Shown piece by piece: positions 22,849-32,410 of a stretch of DNA of 64,000 nucleotides. Within the stretch, counting starts at the first letter, position 1, and each line of letters begins with the position of its first letter. The stretch covers positions 372,001-436,000 of the forward strand of contig NC_057382.1 of assembly GCF_016906535.1 (NCBI RefSeq). The letters run 5' to 3'. The DNA comes from Rhizoctonia solani. Taxonomy: Eukaryota > Basidiomycota > Agaricomycetes > Cantharellales > Ceratobasidiaceae. The notes under the pieces were generated by a model. It ran no database searches. It was not told the DNA's origin and saw nothing but the letters and a program-made list of their open reading frames with translations. The position numbers and the translations under genes were made by a program.

Positions 22849-24149
22849 GTTGTGAGCTCTTTTGGTGCATTTGGACCAGGGATAACCCCAATGCACAGGA
22901 TGTGCTGCAGTTGCGTACGAATTGAGGGTGGAAGGTTGTAGTTAAAGAGAATCAGAGGCCAGCAGGTTTGCTTGCAGGATTTGAAGGGCCCAAAGCCGTC
23001 TGTTGATAAACCTAGAGCCACGTCCGTTGGCTTAGAAAAGTAGTGGTGGTCAAGGGTCTCAGCCCCAACAGTAACACAACGGCCCAGCAACTGGCGGTAG
23101 AATGAGCCATCAAAGATGTCCAATAATAAGTCCGGTGACCTCCGCCGTTCCAAGCAATATTGCATACTGCGTGCCATGAGGGGGTTTTGGTAGTAGGCAA
23201 TGAGCTGCAGCACAAGGGGGATGTATTGGAATTGCCAACGTGGAATACAGCAATCAGGGCGGCAAGGGTTGGGTTGGTAGCGTGGCTCAGAGCAATACAG
23301 GCATATCACCTCATTGGCGTAAGCACCAGTATATGCAGCACACAAGTTAATGCAACAGTCAACGCCACTCCCACGTAAGCCTGAGATAACCCCAATGCAA
23401 GTTTGGAGCTTGGACTCTGTGGGGAGATTGCCAAGTTGGTTGGGGAAGGCGCGGCGGAGCTTGCTGTAGGATATACCACTGATGTCTGTCAAGACCTTGA
23501 GGTTGAACACCTGGACAAGAAGTTGTTGGTGGTCAGGAAGTTTGTGGTCTAGGAAAACAAATCAGTTTGGTTCTAATTTGACTTAGGTTAATGGGAAATA
23601 CTTACCAACCGTATGCACAAGCTGAAAGAGGAACTTGTTCACAAGGTACTCTTTGGCATTCAGGTTGTCAAGCCAAGGAAAGGCATTGCGCAACGTATAC
23701 TGGGCACCTTTGTCATCTTTGTCAACTGGAGGGGGTCTGGGGACTTGGGGTGCAAATTGAGGAGAGGCGCTACGGGAGGCGGGACCAGGACCAACACCAA
23801 AGGTGTCATGACAAAAATCCGGATGTGCAACCTCTGGAGAGTACCAAGGGAGCTCCGCCAGCGGGTCATTGGGTGGGCAAGCCAAGCGGTCACGCAGCGC
23901 AGGAGGAGGCGGGCTACGCGGAGGCTCATGCCAACCATAGTGGCGAGACAGACGGGTAGGAGGTCGTGGGTTTGGGTCCAGACAAACGCAACCTTTGTTC
24001 AAAGCACGCTCAATAATGGCATTGGTGGCGGCAACCAGGCAAGAGTGTTGTTGCCGTTGACGGTTGCACCCGTGCTTGAGATGGCGGCAGATGGTGCGTA
24101 GGGAGACAAAGCACTTGCTCCCGGAACAATGTTGTTTGCTGCATGTCAT

Positions 24150-24681
24150 ACTACAAGGTTATTAGCACTAAAATTTGGGATAAAATATATATAAGACGTA
24201 CACAGAGAACAAGAGCAAGTGCGGCTCAGGGAGGTGTAGGGTTAATGCTGATCCATACTGCTAGACGTCCTCTAATACAATTTGGTCAACCTCTGGAAAC
24301 GGTTAAAACAAAAAAATCCTACCGCTGCTGCGTAGGCTGAGACACCCAGAGGTAAACAAGGATGAGTTGGGCAGGGGGTAGGATGGCAAAGCGGCAGCCA
24401 AAGAGGACGTGGGAGCAACAAGCATAGGCCCAAAGGCGCATCTCGGCTGAGTCGGACAAGTAAGAGCGGCTGTGACCAAAAACAGTGAACAATTGCAGAG
24501 GCAAGAGCCCCTCCGCAACCAAAAGCACTGTGGAGCTCAGTGTGAGGTTAGCGTTGAACCAAGAGGATAATTGAAACAGGAAAAACTTATCTTACCGGTG
24601 TATCACTCACGCTGTAAACAAGTTTGAGGAGATTGGCATAGGGGAGTTTCACAGTAGGAGTGTGGACAAGCTTGTTGTGGA

Positions 24682-24721
<40 letters not shown>

Positions 24722-25283
24722 GACGTGTTGGTGGTCAATGCAATTGACGGCGGTAATGGCCATTACAACGGGAGGGAGCCTTGCTGGGCAGCGTTGAGTC
24801 AGAGGGATGTTGTGGTAGGTGATGTGGCATGTTTGCATACAACCACTCACATAATCAGGGACAAGTCCCTTGGCCCCTTAGAACCTGTAATGCAACAGGT
24901 TAGCAATGCCCCCAAAAACCACCAAGGTACGTACCAAATAGCCTTCAATTGCAAGCAGAGCAACAGGTATCATACAAAATCTGGTAAAAATTGTCTTGTT
25001 TTGATACCCCGGTGCTGACTGGAGCCGGACGCTGTTGCTATGCACACAGCCCTCTTACTCCGGCCAATTGTTGGGCTCCGGTTACCGGGTCAGGACTCCC
25101 TCCGGATTGGAGGGAGTCTCATCCAACCAAACAGCAACTTGACCACGACAATATGTGGTGCAGTTGTGTCCCCAGCCCTATATGGTCCCGTTGCTCGTAC
25201 ACAAGGTAAGCTGAACTCTTGCTTTTCTAATACTCCTGCTCACTCCAGTGCCTCATCCCCTTTTTTTTTGTCTCTCAAACGCT
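24150..25283. other. Divergent intergenic region of the CACTA-like transposon
   Basis: Lies between the transposase start (24149, minus) and the second gene (25284, plus), so it probably holds both promoters. It contains a 13-unit TGT microsatellite. Minus-strand frames at 24303-24850 have no recognisable domain; unplaced 5' exons cannot be excluded. Confidence 0.5.
24682..24721. repeat. (TGT)13 microsatellite
   Basis: Thirteen perfect TGT units. They would read as polyasparagine on the minus strand, but no gene can be supported there. Confidence 0.95.
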
Positions 25284-27588
25284 ATGACCAACGCAAAAAA
25301 CACAAAAGGCAAGGGCAAAGCTCCTACCCGCCCCCGCGGCGTCTGGGATCACGACAATGAACGCCAAAAACAAACCCATAACGTACAGCTCACCCTGGCA
25401 AAGGCCAAAGGCCAACTGGTCACATTGCACTTGCAGGACAAGGAGGGTGACAACAACGACAGCTACAACTTGGACGCGGAGGGTCAAGACTTGGCCAAAT
25501 ATTGGCCTTACAACAACAAAGGTGACTACGACGACTACGCCAAGCCAGACCCAGCCAAGGAAGACGACCCACGCACCTTGCGTGCCGTTTGTGATGCCCA
25601 ATCTGGTGAGTTGCCTTGCCTATGCGTTATTGTCCGCCAACACACTCAAAAATGTCAGATGAGATCCGCAAGCTGAAGGCTGCAATTGAGCAGTCCCATA
25701 TTGAACACAAAAAAATGATGCGTCAACTTGACCGCATGTTGGGCGCAACTCCTGGCGCATCTGGCTTGGCATCCACCTCCTGCGCCACCGCTGTTTGCGC
25801 TGCTGCCAACGTAGCCCAACCACATGACACCTCTTGTACGCCCATCCCTTGCCGTTCCGTTGACGCTCCTTGCACGGCCAACGCCTCTTGCACGGCCAAT
25901 CCCTCTTGCCCGATTGACGGTCCCGGCCCATCCAGCGCTTGTCTTCACACCAACCCCCGTCCAGCTCCTGTCACGGATCAACCCGCCAAGAGGCCTGGAG
26001 ATCTCCCACCCATTGTGGGAGTCAATGCTCCTTGGTGGATCCTGTTTCCGGAGAAGGACACCAATTGCACAATTGCCCGGATCCGCTATGGACTTGGCGC
26101 AACGGATTGGGAGACTTGGCTCAACATGCAGGTTAGCGTTTGTTCATACATTGATTCATTGACACTTACCTTGTTCATTGTAGGATGCAGCACGGCAAGT
26201 GGCCGGCCTCTGTGGGTTCAATTTTACCAAGATCTGGAAGCGGCAAAGCGGCAACCATCTGGCTCTTGGAAGCCGCATTGTGAGTCTTATATTCTTGGTC
26301 AACATGTTCTATCTTCTCATTGTTTTTGTGGCTCGAGAAACGTATCCTGGGCTTACTGAACTTCAAAGATTGCTGGGCAACAACCCGGCTTCTTCAAACA
26401 AAGTTCAACCACCGGCGTGGCCACAGACTACAAGCCAAGCGCAAAGTGGAGGAGCAGGCACTCGCTCTGGAACTTGCTTTAGACAACACCAATCTAGGTA
26501 AGTCCAATTATGGGGGTTGTGTTGGTCTTAGGTAACGCATTCTCACAGACAACCCTGCCTTGGCTTGATTCAATTTGGTTGAGCCTGCTAATGTTGCTAC
26601 TATGGACCTCAACAACACGGAGCCCAAGCAACCCCGGCAAAAGATCAAGGCTGAACTTGTAAGTGCGTTACATTGCTCAGTGCCAATCTTGCAAGCTCAT
26701 GTCAAGCTCCCATGTCTGCGTCAAACTCAGCCGGTGTCTACTGGCTCCTATGCCAATCCACAACCGGCTTCCCAGCTCAAGCGTTGTCAAGAGGAATCAC
26801 CAGACGCGCCCATTTGTAACTTGGTGCTCCCTCCTGATCCCCTTGCCTCCGCATCCTTCCCCCAGCCCAAGAGGGCTTGCAAGACCAAGCTCCCGCCTTT
26901 GCCTGAACCCAAGCTCAAACTCAAGCTCAAACCCAAGTCTGAACCCAAACCCAAGCCTAAACCCAAGCCCAAGCCCAAATCCAAACCCGCCCCCAAGCCC
27001 AAGGCCCCAGCCAAGTCAAAGGCAAACGGCGCAACAACCAGCACCGCCGCCAAAACCCGTCCTACGCCTGGCCCTACCTGCTCTTTGACCAAGCCGCCCA
27101 CCGGTACCAGCACAAACACGGAGCCAGATATTGCTGCTCCAGCTTGCCAGCGCAAGCTTCCAAACATCAATCCGCCCACTGATGGTTCAACGGCCAAGCC
27201 AAACGGTCCCACTGACAGCAAGCCTGCGCCTGCGCCTCTGCGTACGCGGTCAATCCGGCCCAAAATGAGGCCGGTGCCTCTGCCAACACCTCCCCCAGTT
27301 GACGCCACTGATGCTGTGAACTGCCACGCCAACCACCCAGGGCCCAACCCCAACGTTCAACGTCCGATGCGCAGGCAAGGCTTGCAATCAAGCAATGCTG
27401 CTCTTGCTGCCATGGATCAAACTTCTGCAGCGCTTTGAAAGTCCACCGCGCTGTCCAAGCCTTTGGGGAAGGGCAAGAAACTGGCTGCGCAACTGCCTTT
27501 GGAGCCGCTGGAACCAGAGGAGCCCGAGGATGCTCATGAGAGTGACAACAGCTTTCATGAAGCGGAGGGTGATGGCAATGGTGCATAA
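25284..27588 (+). pseudogene. Second gene of the CACTA-like transposon, unknown function, with two TGA stops
   Basis: Not recognised. The ATG at 25284 begins MTNAKNTKGKGKAPTRPRG. Exons by GT-AG and phase: 25284-25605, 25659-26131, 26184-26279, 26338-26497, 26549 onward. Exon 2 opens with a coiled-coil-like stretch (DEIRKLKAAIEQSHIEHKKM). The last exon is rich in Lys-Pro repeats (26905-27020). TGA codons at 26566-26568 and 27436-27438 interrupt a frame that otherwise runs to TAA at 27586-27588, where the text stays coding-like (acidic EPLEPEEPEDAHESD end). Both look like CGA-to-TGA changes. It probably assists transposition or binds DNA, by analogy with second proteins of CACTA elements; this is inference. 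Confidence 0.6.
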
Positions 27589-28283
27589 TTGCGGATACAA
27601 GGTATATGTTGGCTCAATTTTGTTTTTTCTCTTTTCTTGAATTGTTACTGAATACCCGTTTCTTTCAGTCCCCACTGGAGTGGTTTCCGTTTGAATCCTA
27701 CTGTCTGCCAGTTCAAAACGTCCTAGTTGTACACGCAATTTTGCAGTCCATTTTCTCTTACATGTTGTGAGCCGTTTTCCGCGTGTTGTCTGATTTTCTC
27801 AATTTGTGTGTGCTGGTATCCATACGTATTGCATTGAATATATACCCTTGTTTGTCTCACTATCTTGTGCAATTTGTGTTGCGCCTAACGTATGAGTTTT
27901 GGTCAAGTCATCTCTACTGATTTGTGCGGGTTTTCCCTATGGCGTACACGGGCTTGAGTCAAGAAGATAGTAATATTTGTACCAGAAGGGGCTATATGCG
28001 GCGTACCAGAAAACAAGACTGAATGTTGGATGTGTACTGGTTGGGCAAGGACGTACAAATTGTCTGACATTAGAGATATGTCGATTTGTCGGAAAAAGGT
28101 AGAAAAACACAGCTCTTGGACCGCTTGAAATTGTACCAAAAAGGGGACACCTAAACATACTAACATTACATCCCAAAAAGCACTTATTATTGTGCCAAAT
28201 ATAATACCATTCTGATGCAAAAAGTAGCCCAAATCCCCAAACCCATTTCATCTGAGGTTTCAGCATCCCGTTTTCATTCAGAG
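27589..28283. other. Right subterminal region of the CACTA-like transposon
   Basis: Non-coding. Repeats of GTACCAGAA and GTACTGG type near 27970-28070 mirror motifs at 13700-13810 at the other end and are candidate transposase-binding sites. Confidence 0.5.
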
Positions 28284-29870
28284 CAAGAGGATGTAGGCAA
28301 CCATCTTCCTGTTGTTGGCTGAGTATGGAACCCAAGGCTGCGCCGGATGCATCTGTTTCCAGGAAATATGGTTTAGTTGGGTTGGCGTGACAGAGGACCA
28401 GAGCGTTGGTGATGGCATCTTTCAGTCCCTGGAATGCTTCTTGTTCTCTAGTGTCCCATTTCCATGGCGTGTCCTTCTTGACCAGGTTGTGGAGGGGTCT
28501 TGCCATGTGGCTAAAGTTGGCAACAAACCAACGGAGAAAGTTGGCAAATCCAAGGAAAGACTGCACCTCTTTGACTTTAGTGGGCATGGGCCATTCTTGG
28601 ACCACTTGGATCTTTAGCTTGTCCAGACTGAAGCCCTTATCTGACACAATTATCCCTAAGTATTCCACAGAAGTGACATGGAATGTACATTTGGACACCT
28701 TGCAGAACAATTGGTTTTCCATCAGACAATGTAAGGCCTTGTGGACGTGTTGGGTGTGAGATGCGTCATCCTTTGAGTAAATTAGGATGTCATCTAGATA
28801 GATGATGACGCAAACGTCTAACAGGTCCTTGAACAGTTTGTTCATGAAGTGTTGGAAGGCTGCAGGAGCATTGGTTAAGCCAAAGGTCATGACCAGGGAT
28901 TTGTAAAGGCCGTACTTGGTGCGGAAAGCTGTTTTCCATTCATCACCTTCTTTGACACGGACGTTGTTGTAACCCCACCTCAGGTCTAGTTTGGTGAAAA
29001 CCTTGGCACCACAGAGCTGGGCCATTAGGTCACTGGGGCAGGGTAATGGGTAGATGTTCTTTTTTGTCCGGTTATTGAGGCGGCGGTAATCAACAACCAA
29101 TTGGCGGGAACCATCCTTCTTGGGTACAAACATCACGGGTGAACTGATAGAAGATTTGCTTGGGTGGATTTTGCCAGCCTTCAACTCATCCCTGAGCCAG
29201 TCTTTGAGCATAGCGGATTTGGCATCCATCATGCTATAGAGAGGAGAGTTTAAGGGGCTTTCTTCTGTGAGTTCAATCCCAATGTTGTAGTGCCTGTGTG
29301 GAGGAAGCTTGTTGAATTCCTCTTCCCCAAATACCTTGGCGTATTGGTGGTATTCAGGGGGGACTCCTTCAAGGGGGTTTTTATTGGCTTCCTCTTCTTT
29401 GGCAATGACCATGTGTTCTGGAGGTGTGTGGGGAAAGGAGAGAGTACGTGAATTCCAATCAATCTCCGGATTATGTGCGTCTAGCCATTTCAATCCCAGG
29501 ATGGCAGCGTGAGACCCTGTATTGCAAATGAGGAAGGTCTTGGTCATTTGTTTGCCATCAAGGGAGAAGGTTAGAGTTGCCTTCTTCCAGATTTTGCCAG
29601 CCTGGGGGCTCAACCCATCAAGCATAGTTACGGTTTGTGGTGTGGGGAGATCAATGAGCGGGAGGCAGAGTGATTCCGCGGTGCGGGGGTGCATGAATGA
29701 GGATGTTGCGCCTGAATCAATCAGGACTTCTAATGGTTCCGCTTGCTTTAGTTGTATAGAGATGGTAAAAAGGGGTGACAATTTGGAAGCAGTAGATACA
29801 TGACAGACTTCTATACAACTATTACTAATGTCCATGGGGTTCTTGTGCGCGGCAGCAGAGACCCTTACTC
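28284..29870 (-). pseudogene. A1 pol, 5' part: protease, RT, start of RNase H
   Basis: Minus-strand frame, uninterrupted from the gag/pol frameshift to the CACTA-like insertion. Protease LIDSGATSSFM; RT SSPVMFVPKKDGSR, VVDYRRLNNR, KLDLRWGYNNVRV, FGLTNAPAAF and IIYLDDILIYS; RNase H begins LETDASGAALG. It continues at 13629 beyond the transposon and then at 3797 beyond element A2, so one pol gene is spread over 26 kb. Upstream gag (29865-31223) is intact. Confidence 0.9.
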
Positions 29871-31223
29871 TTTTCCCAATTGGTACTCTGAGTCTTTGCC
29901 TAATTTGGCGGTTTCTTTGGCTTTCCCCTTATCCTCCTTTGGGGTGGCCTTCCATCTGGTCTGGCACTTGGCAAACCTGTGCCCTGGTTTGCCGCATTTG
30001 ATGCAGAGACCTTCTGCATGGCGGCAGTTGCGTTCCTCCTCCAAGACATAGTTGGGATTGGAAGAGAGGGGGCTGGTTTTGGTGGCCTGTTGGCCAGTAT
30101 TTGCCCCCTGGTTGGGGGTGTTGGAGGTTTTACCAGGCTTACTACCCTGTTGTGGGTGGCTGGCTCTCTCCTTGCGGAGAGCATTGTCAATGATGAGGGA
30201 GGCATCTTGGAGTTCCCTCAAAGTACAGGGTTGCCTCTCCCTTGTGGCAATTTGTCTTTGGACCTCCCAGTGAAGTCCCCGCGCAAATTGGCTGCGGAGT
30301 GCAGCATTGTTCCAATTGAGTTCCATTTGCAGCGTGCGGAACTTAGTGATATATTTGGCACAAGTGCTGGTCTGAGTGAGGGAGGTTATTTTTCTTTCCA
30401 CTGCTCTGGTAGCATCTGGGTTGCCAAAGGCGGCCAGGAATTCAATTTTAAACTCATCCACGGTTTGGATGAGCGCGCGGTGGGACCCTAGTTGGTCCAG
30501 ATGGGGATGGGCCCAGGCCCCAGCTGCTTCCGTCATGTTCATCAACAGGAAGCTCAAGACCTCCAGGTCCAAGGGGAACTGCCTCTGGTTTAGGCAAACC
30601 CAAGCTAACATCCGTGTTAGCCATTGTTTGGCCTCCAAGCCAATCTTGCCTTTGAAGGCATCTGGGTGGTCCACCTTTACGGTAGAGGGGGCTGGAGGCG
30701 GTGCCGGAGTGGCTTGGGGCGCTGCTGGAGGTGCTGTAGGGGCTGCTGGAGCCGGTCCTGAAGGGAAGGATGAGGAGGGGTAAGGGTTGAAAAGGGTGAG
30801 GGGTTTGCGCCTGGGGGCCCCTGTAGAGATGATGGGGGCTGGGGCCCCAAGGAAGGGTAGAGCCTTGCCAATAGGCTTGGCTTTGGGCGCAGCCCAGGGG
30901 GTTTCCTCAACTGCAGGGGGTTTTTGATCTTCAGGGGTGTGGGGACCCCAAGTGAGCTGTAGCTGGGCAAGCCCATCCTTGACAACATTGACTGTCTGGG
31001 AGATGTTCTCAACGTTGGTGCAAACCTCTTGATTAATTTCATTTTGTTCCAAGAGGGTCTGCTTGATGTGGTCAACTTGGGTTTGTAGTCCCCATAAGAG
31101 GCGGATGACTTGTTTGAGGCTGATTTTGCCAAGCTCAGGGGAGGCTGGCGGAAATTTGGGTCCCAACTGTCCTTGATCAACAGGGGAGCAGGCTTGAGAG
31201 GGTGGCCAGGAATGGGTTGCCAT
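29865..31223 (-). CDS. A1 Gag, intact, 452 aa
   Basis: Nucleocapsid precursor of composite copy A1, without stops. Start MATHSWPPSQ. Coiled-coil-prone region around residues 30-80 (LLWGLQTQVDHIKQTLL), an Ala/Pro-rich linker around 130-180, a gag domain around 190-330 (AWVCLNQRQFP, FARGLHWEVQRQIA) and a CCHC knuckle near 415 (CIKCGKPGHRFAKC). The stop TAA at 29865-29867 follows GGGAAAA. It is preserved although its pol partner is destroyed by two insertions. Confidence 0.88.
   Translation of the reverse strand: MATHSWPPSQACSPVDQGQLGPKFPPASPELGKISLKQVIRLLWGLQTQVDHIKQTLLEQNEINQEVCTNVENISQTVNVVKDGLAQLQLTWGPHTPEDQKPPAVEETPWAAPKAKPIGKALPFLGAPAPIISTGAPRRKPLTLFNPYPSSSFPSGPAPAAPTAPPAAPQATPAPPPAPSTVKVDHPDAFKGKIGLEAKQWLTRMLAWVCLNQRQFPLDLEVLSFLLMNMTEAAGAWAHPHLDQLGSHRALIQTVDEFKIEFLAAFGNPDATRAVERKITSLTQTSTCAKYITKFRTLQMELNWNNAALRSQFARGLHWEVQRQIATRERQPCTLRELQDASLIIDNALRKERASHPQQGSKPGKTSNTPNQGANTGQQATKTSPLSSNPNYVLEEERNCRHAEGLCIKCGKPGHRFAKCQTRWKATPKEDKGKAKETAKLGKDSEYQLGKE
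29871..29877 (-). promoter_or_regulatory. -1 frameshift site GGGAAAA, A1 gag/pol
   Basis: In the gag frame TTG GGA AAA GAG TAA; slipping one base back enters AGA GTA AGG, the pol frame, which is open across the junction. Identical in position and sequence to the A2 site at 9843-9849. Confidence 0.65.
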
Positions 31224-31704
31224 TGTATGAGTGGGGCATGAGCGTCCAGCGTGGGTGGTTGCTCAGGAGGAAGATTGAGGGGGTGTGCAGGAGGTAATGG
31301 TGGCAAGGTGGAGAGGGAAGGTGCCTGTAACAGGACTTATGAGCGCTTTATTACTCAATTGCTAAGACCTTGCGTCAAACAACCTAGCATTGAACAGTAG
31401 GAATTGCTAATCACAGCCGTGGGCAGGTGTGATGTAGAACCCAGTCTCTGCAAGCGGGTGTATTGGCTGTCTAGGTCCGCTGGTAAAGGGTGCAGCAACC
31501 AGGGTATGCGGGCAATAGGGACTTCCTGCCTTATAGCAATTTGGTACTAGGAGGGGACAACGCTGGTTTGATTATTGACAGCAAAAGGCAATCCCAATCT
31601 CCGGTATTTCCCTTGTGCTAGTACAGGGGTCCTTCTTGTTGTTGAGCTAAGTAAAGGGGTGCTGGTGGGCACAGTTTGCAACCAACTTAAGGTCAATTAC
31701 CTAG
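31224..31704 (-). other. 5' leader and primer-binding site of A1
   Basis: AGGTCAATTACCT at 31690-31702, 2 nt from the middle LTR, is a perfect 13/13 match to the R-region sequence of family A LTRs (for example 2655-2667). The shared leader block lies at 31525-31629. Confidence 0.75.
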
Positions 31705-32266
31705 TGTCCTAGACGTCCTTAAGGGGCGTCAAGGCAGTGGGCACTTGTGGCCGTATGGAACTAAGTGAAAACCGCCTAAAGCGGTGTGGGAGCTACCTGC
31801 AACAACAAGCTACCTATCTACAATGACCACACACTGTAAGGCAGTGGCAAGCTACGTATGTACAGTGAGTCCAACACTTAAGGCGTGTAACTAAGTGGTT
31901 GCTGGGCAGTAAGGCCCTTGTACAGTGGGTGGATGCAACAAGAGGTAATTGACCTGGGTGTTACCATGGTTGGTTGGCCTCCTTATATATTACAGAGGTG
32001 AACTAATTACAAATGTATAATATGCAAAGCCTTATCAAATAAGAACCCCACTCCATAGTTGGCCTTACTCATGCATACGTGTTGTAATGATGTCATCAGG
32101 TGGAGGTGGCTACGTGTGCTGAGTAAGCGCGGTTTGGGGACGTGGCTTGGCGCTTAGTGTATGATATAAGCGCCGGAGTCACGTGATCAAAAATGTAGTC
32201 CATTCTACTTTGTTTAAAATCAAGAAAATTGGAATAAATTCCCTGGTATCTGTTGTGTCTACAACA
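31705..32266 (-). repeat. Family A LTR, middle LTR of the composite
   Basis: 562 bp, TGTCCTAG to CTACAACA. It serves as 5' LTR for the internal region to its left (primer-binding site adjacent) and as 3' LTR for that on its right. No target duplication flanks it. It is shorter and visibly more diverged than the two outer LTRs. Confidence 0.85.
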
Positions 32267-32410
32267 CCTGTGGCTAGGGGGGCAGGGGGAGTGCAATGTC
32301 CCCCAGCAACTTATATTATTAATATATCACTGTGCATCATATATACTATATATATCTTTGACAGTGGATATATATGGTAATAACCCCTCCAGATATGGGT
32401 TATGACATGT
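32267..32410. repeat. Family E fragment
   Basis: About 144 bp nearly identical to 36728-36870, ending GGGTTATGACA. It sits where the polypurine tract and about 100 bp of the pol 3' end should be, so these were lost. Confidence 0.75.

Larger units (their letters stand above)
14652..24149 (-). pseudogene. Tnp2/Plavaka-type transposase gene, multi-exon, split by the B retroelement
   Basis: Start MTCSKQHCSGSKC with a Cys/His-rich N-terminus. Exon 1 is 24149-23606 and its intron 23605-23549. Exon 2 runs from 23548 to 22849, where the family B element intervenes; it continues from 16619. Removing B and one GTTGT keeps the frame (NAPKELTTYLKPLI). Conserved parts: VVDGHTFSLRAYLLTAFGD, FPCRACKIEG, FPHDFMHVMFENILP, GPVWCYWAFPMERFCG. 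A TGA at 15486-15488 interrupts the frame just before HVLQLSQLSQIKHLYGL, and another stop lies in the segment before LPACTLPLHALLHI. The product would cut and paste the transposon; this copy cannot. Confidence 0.8.
13630..28283. mobile_element. CACTA-like (CMC, Tnp2/Plavaka-type) DNA transposon carrying nested LTR elements
   Basis: Terminal inverted repeats of about 39 bp: the left starts CACTGTATGAAAT and the right, read inward, CTCTGAATGAAAA; both share TGCTGAAA and GATGAAAT further in, about 28 of 39 matching by eye. A 3-bp CAA duplication (13627-13629, 28284-28286) is typical of CACTA elements. Subterminal GTACC/ACCAGAA motifs occur at both ends. Two divergent genes lie inside: a Tnp2-like transposase (minus) and a second protein (plus). 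Without the B element and its duplication it is about 8.4 kb. It lies in A1 pol; deleting it restores the RNase H region. Confidence 0.88.

Noticed and set aside
24303..24850. Minus-strand frames with polyasparagine in the CACTA-like element
   Set aside because: Driven by the TGT microsatellite; no splice link to the transposase start could be shown.
26787..27353. 188-codon Gly/Leu-rich antisense frame
   Set aside because: Shadow of the Lys-Pro repeat coding region of the plus-strand gene.
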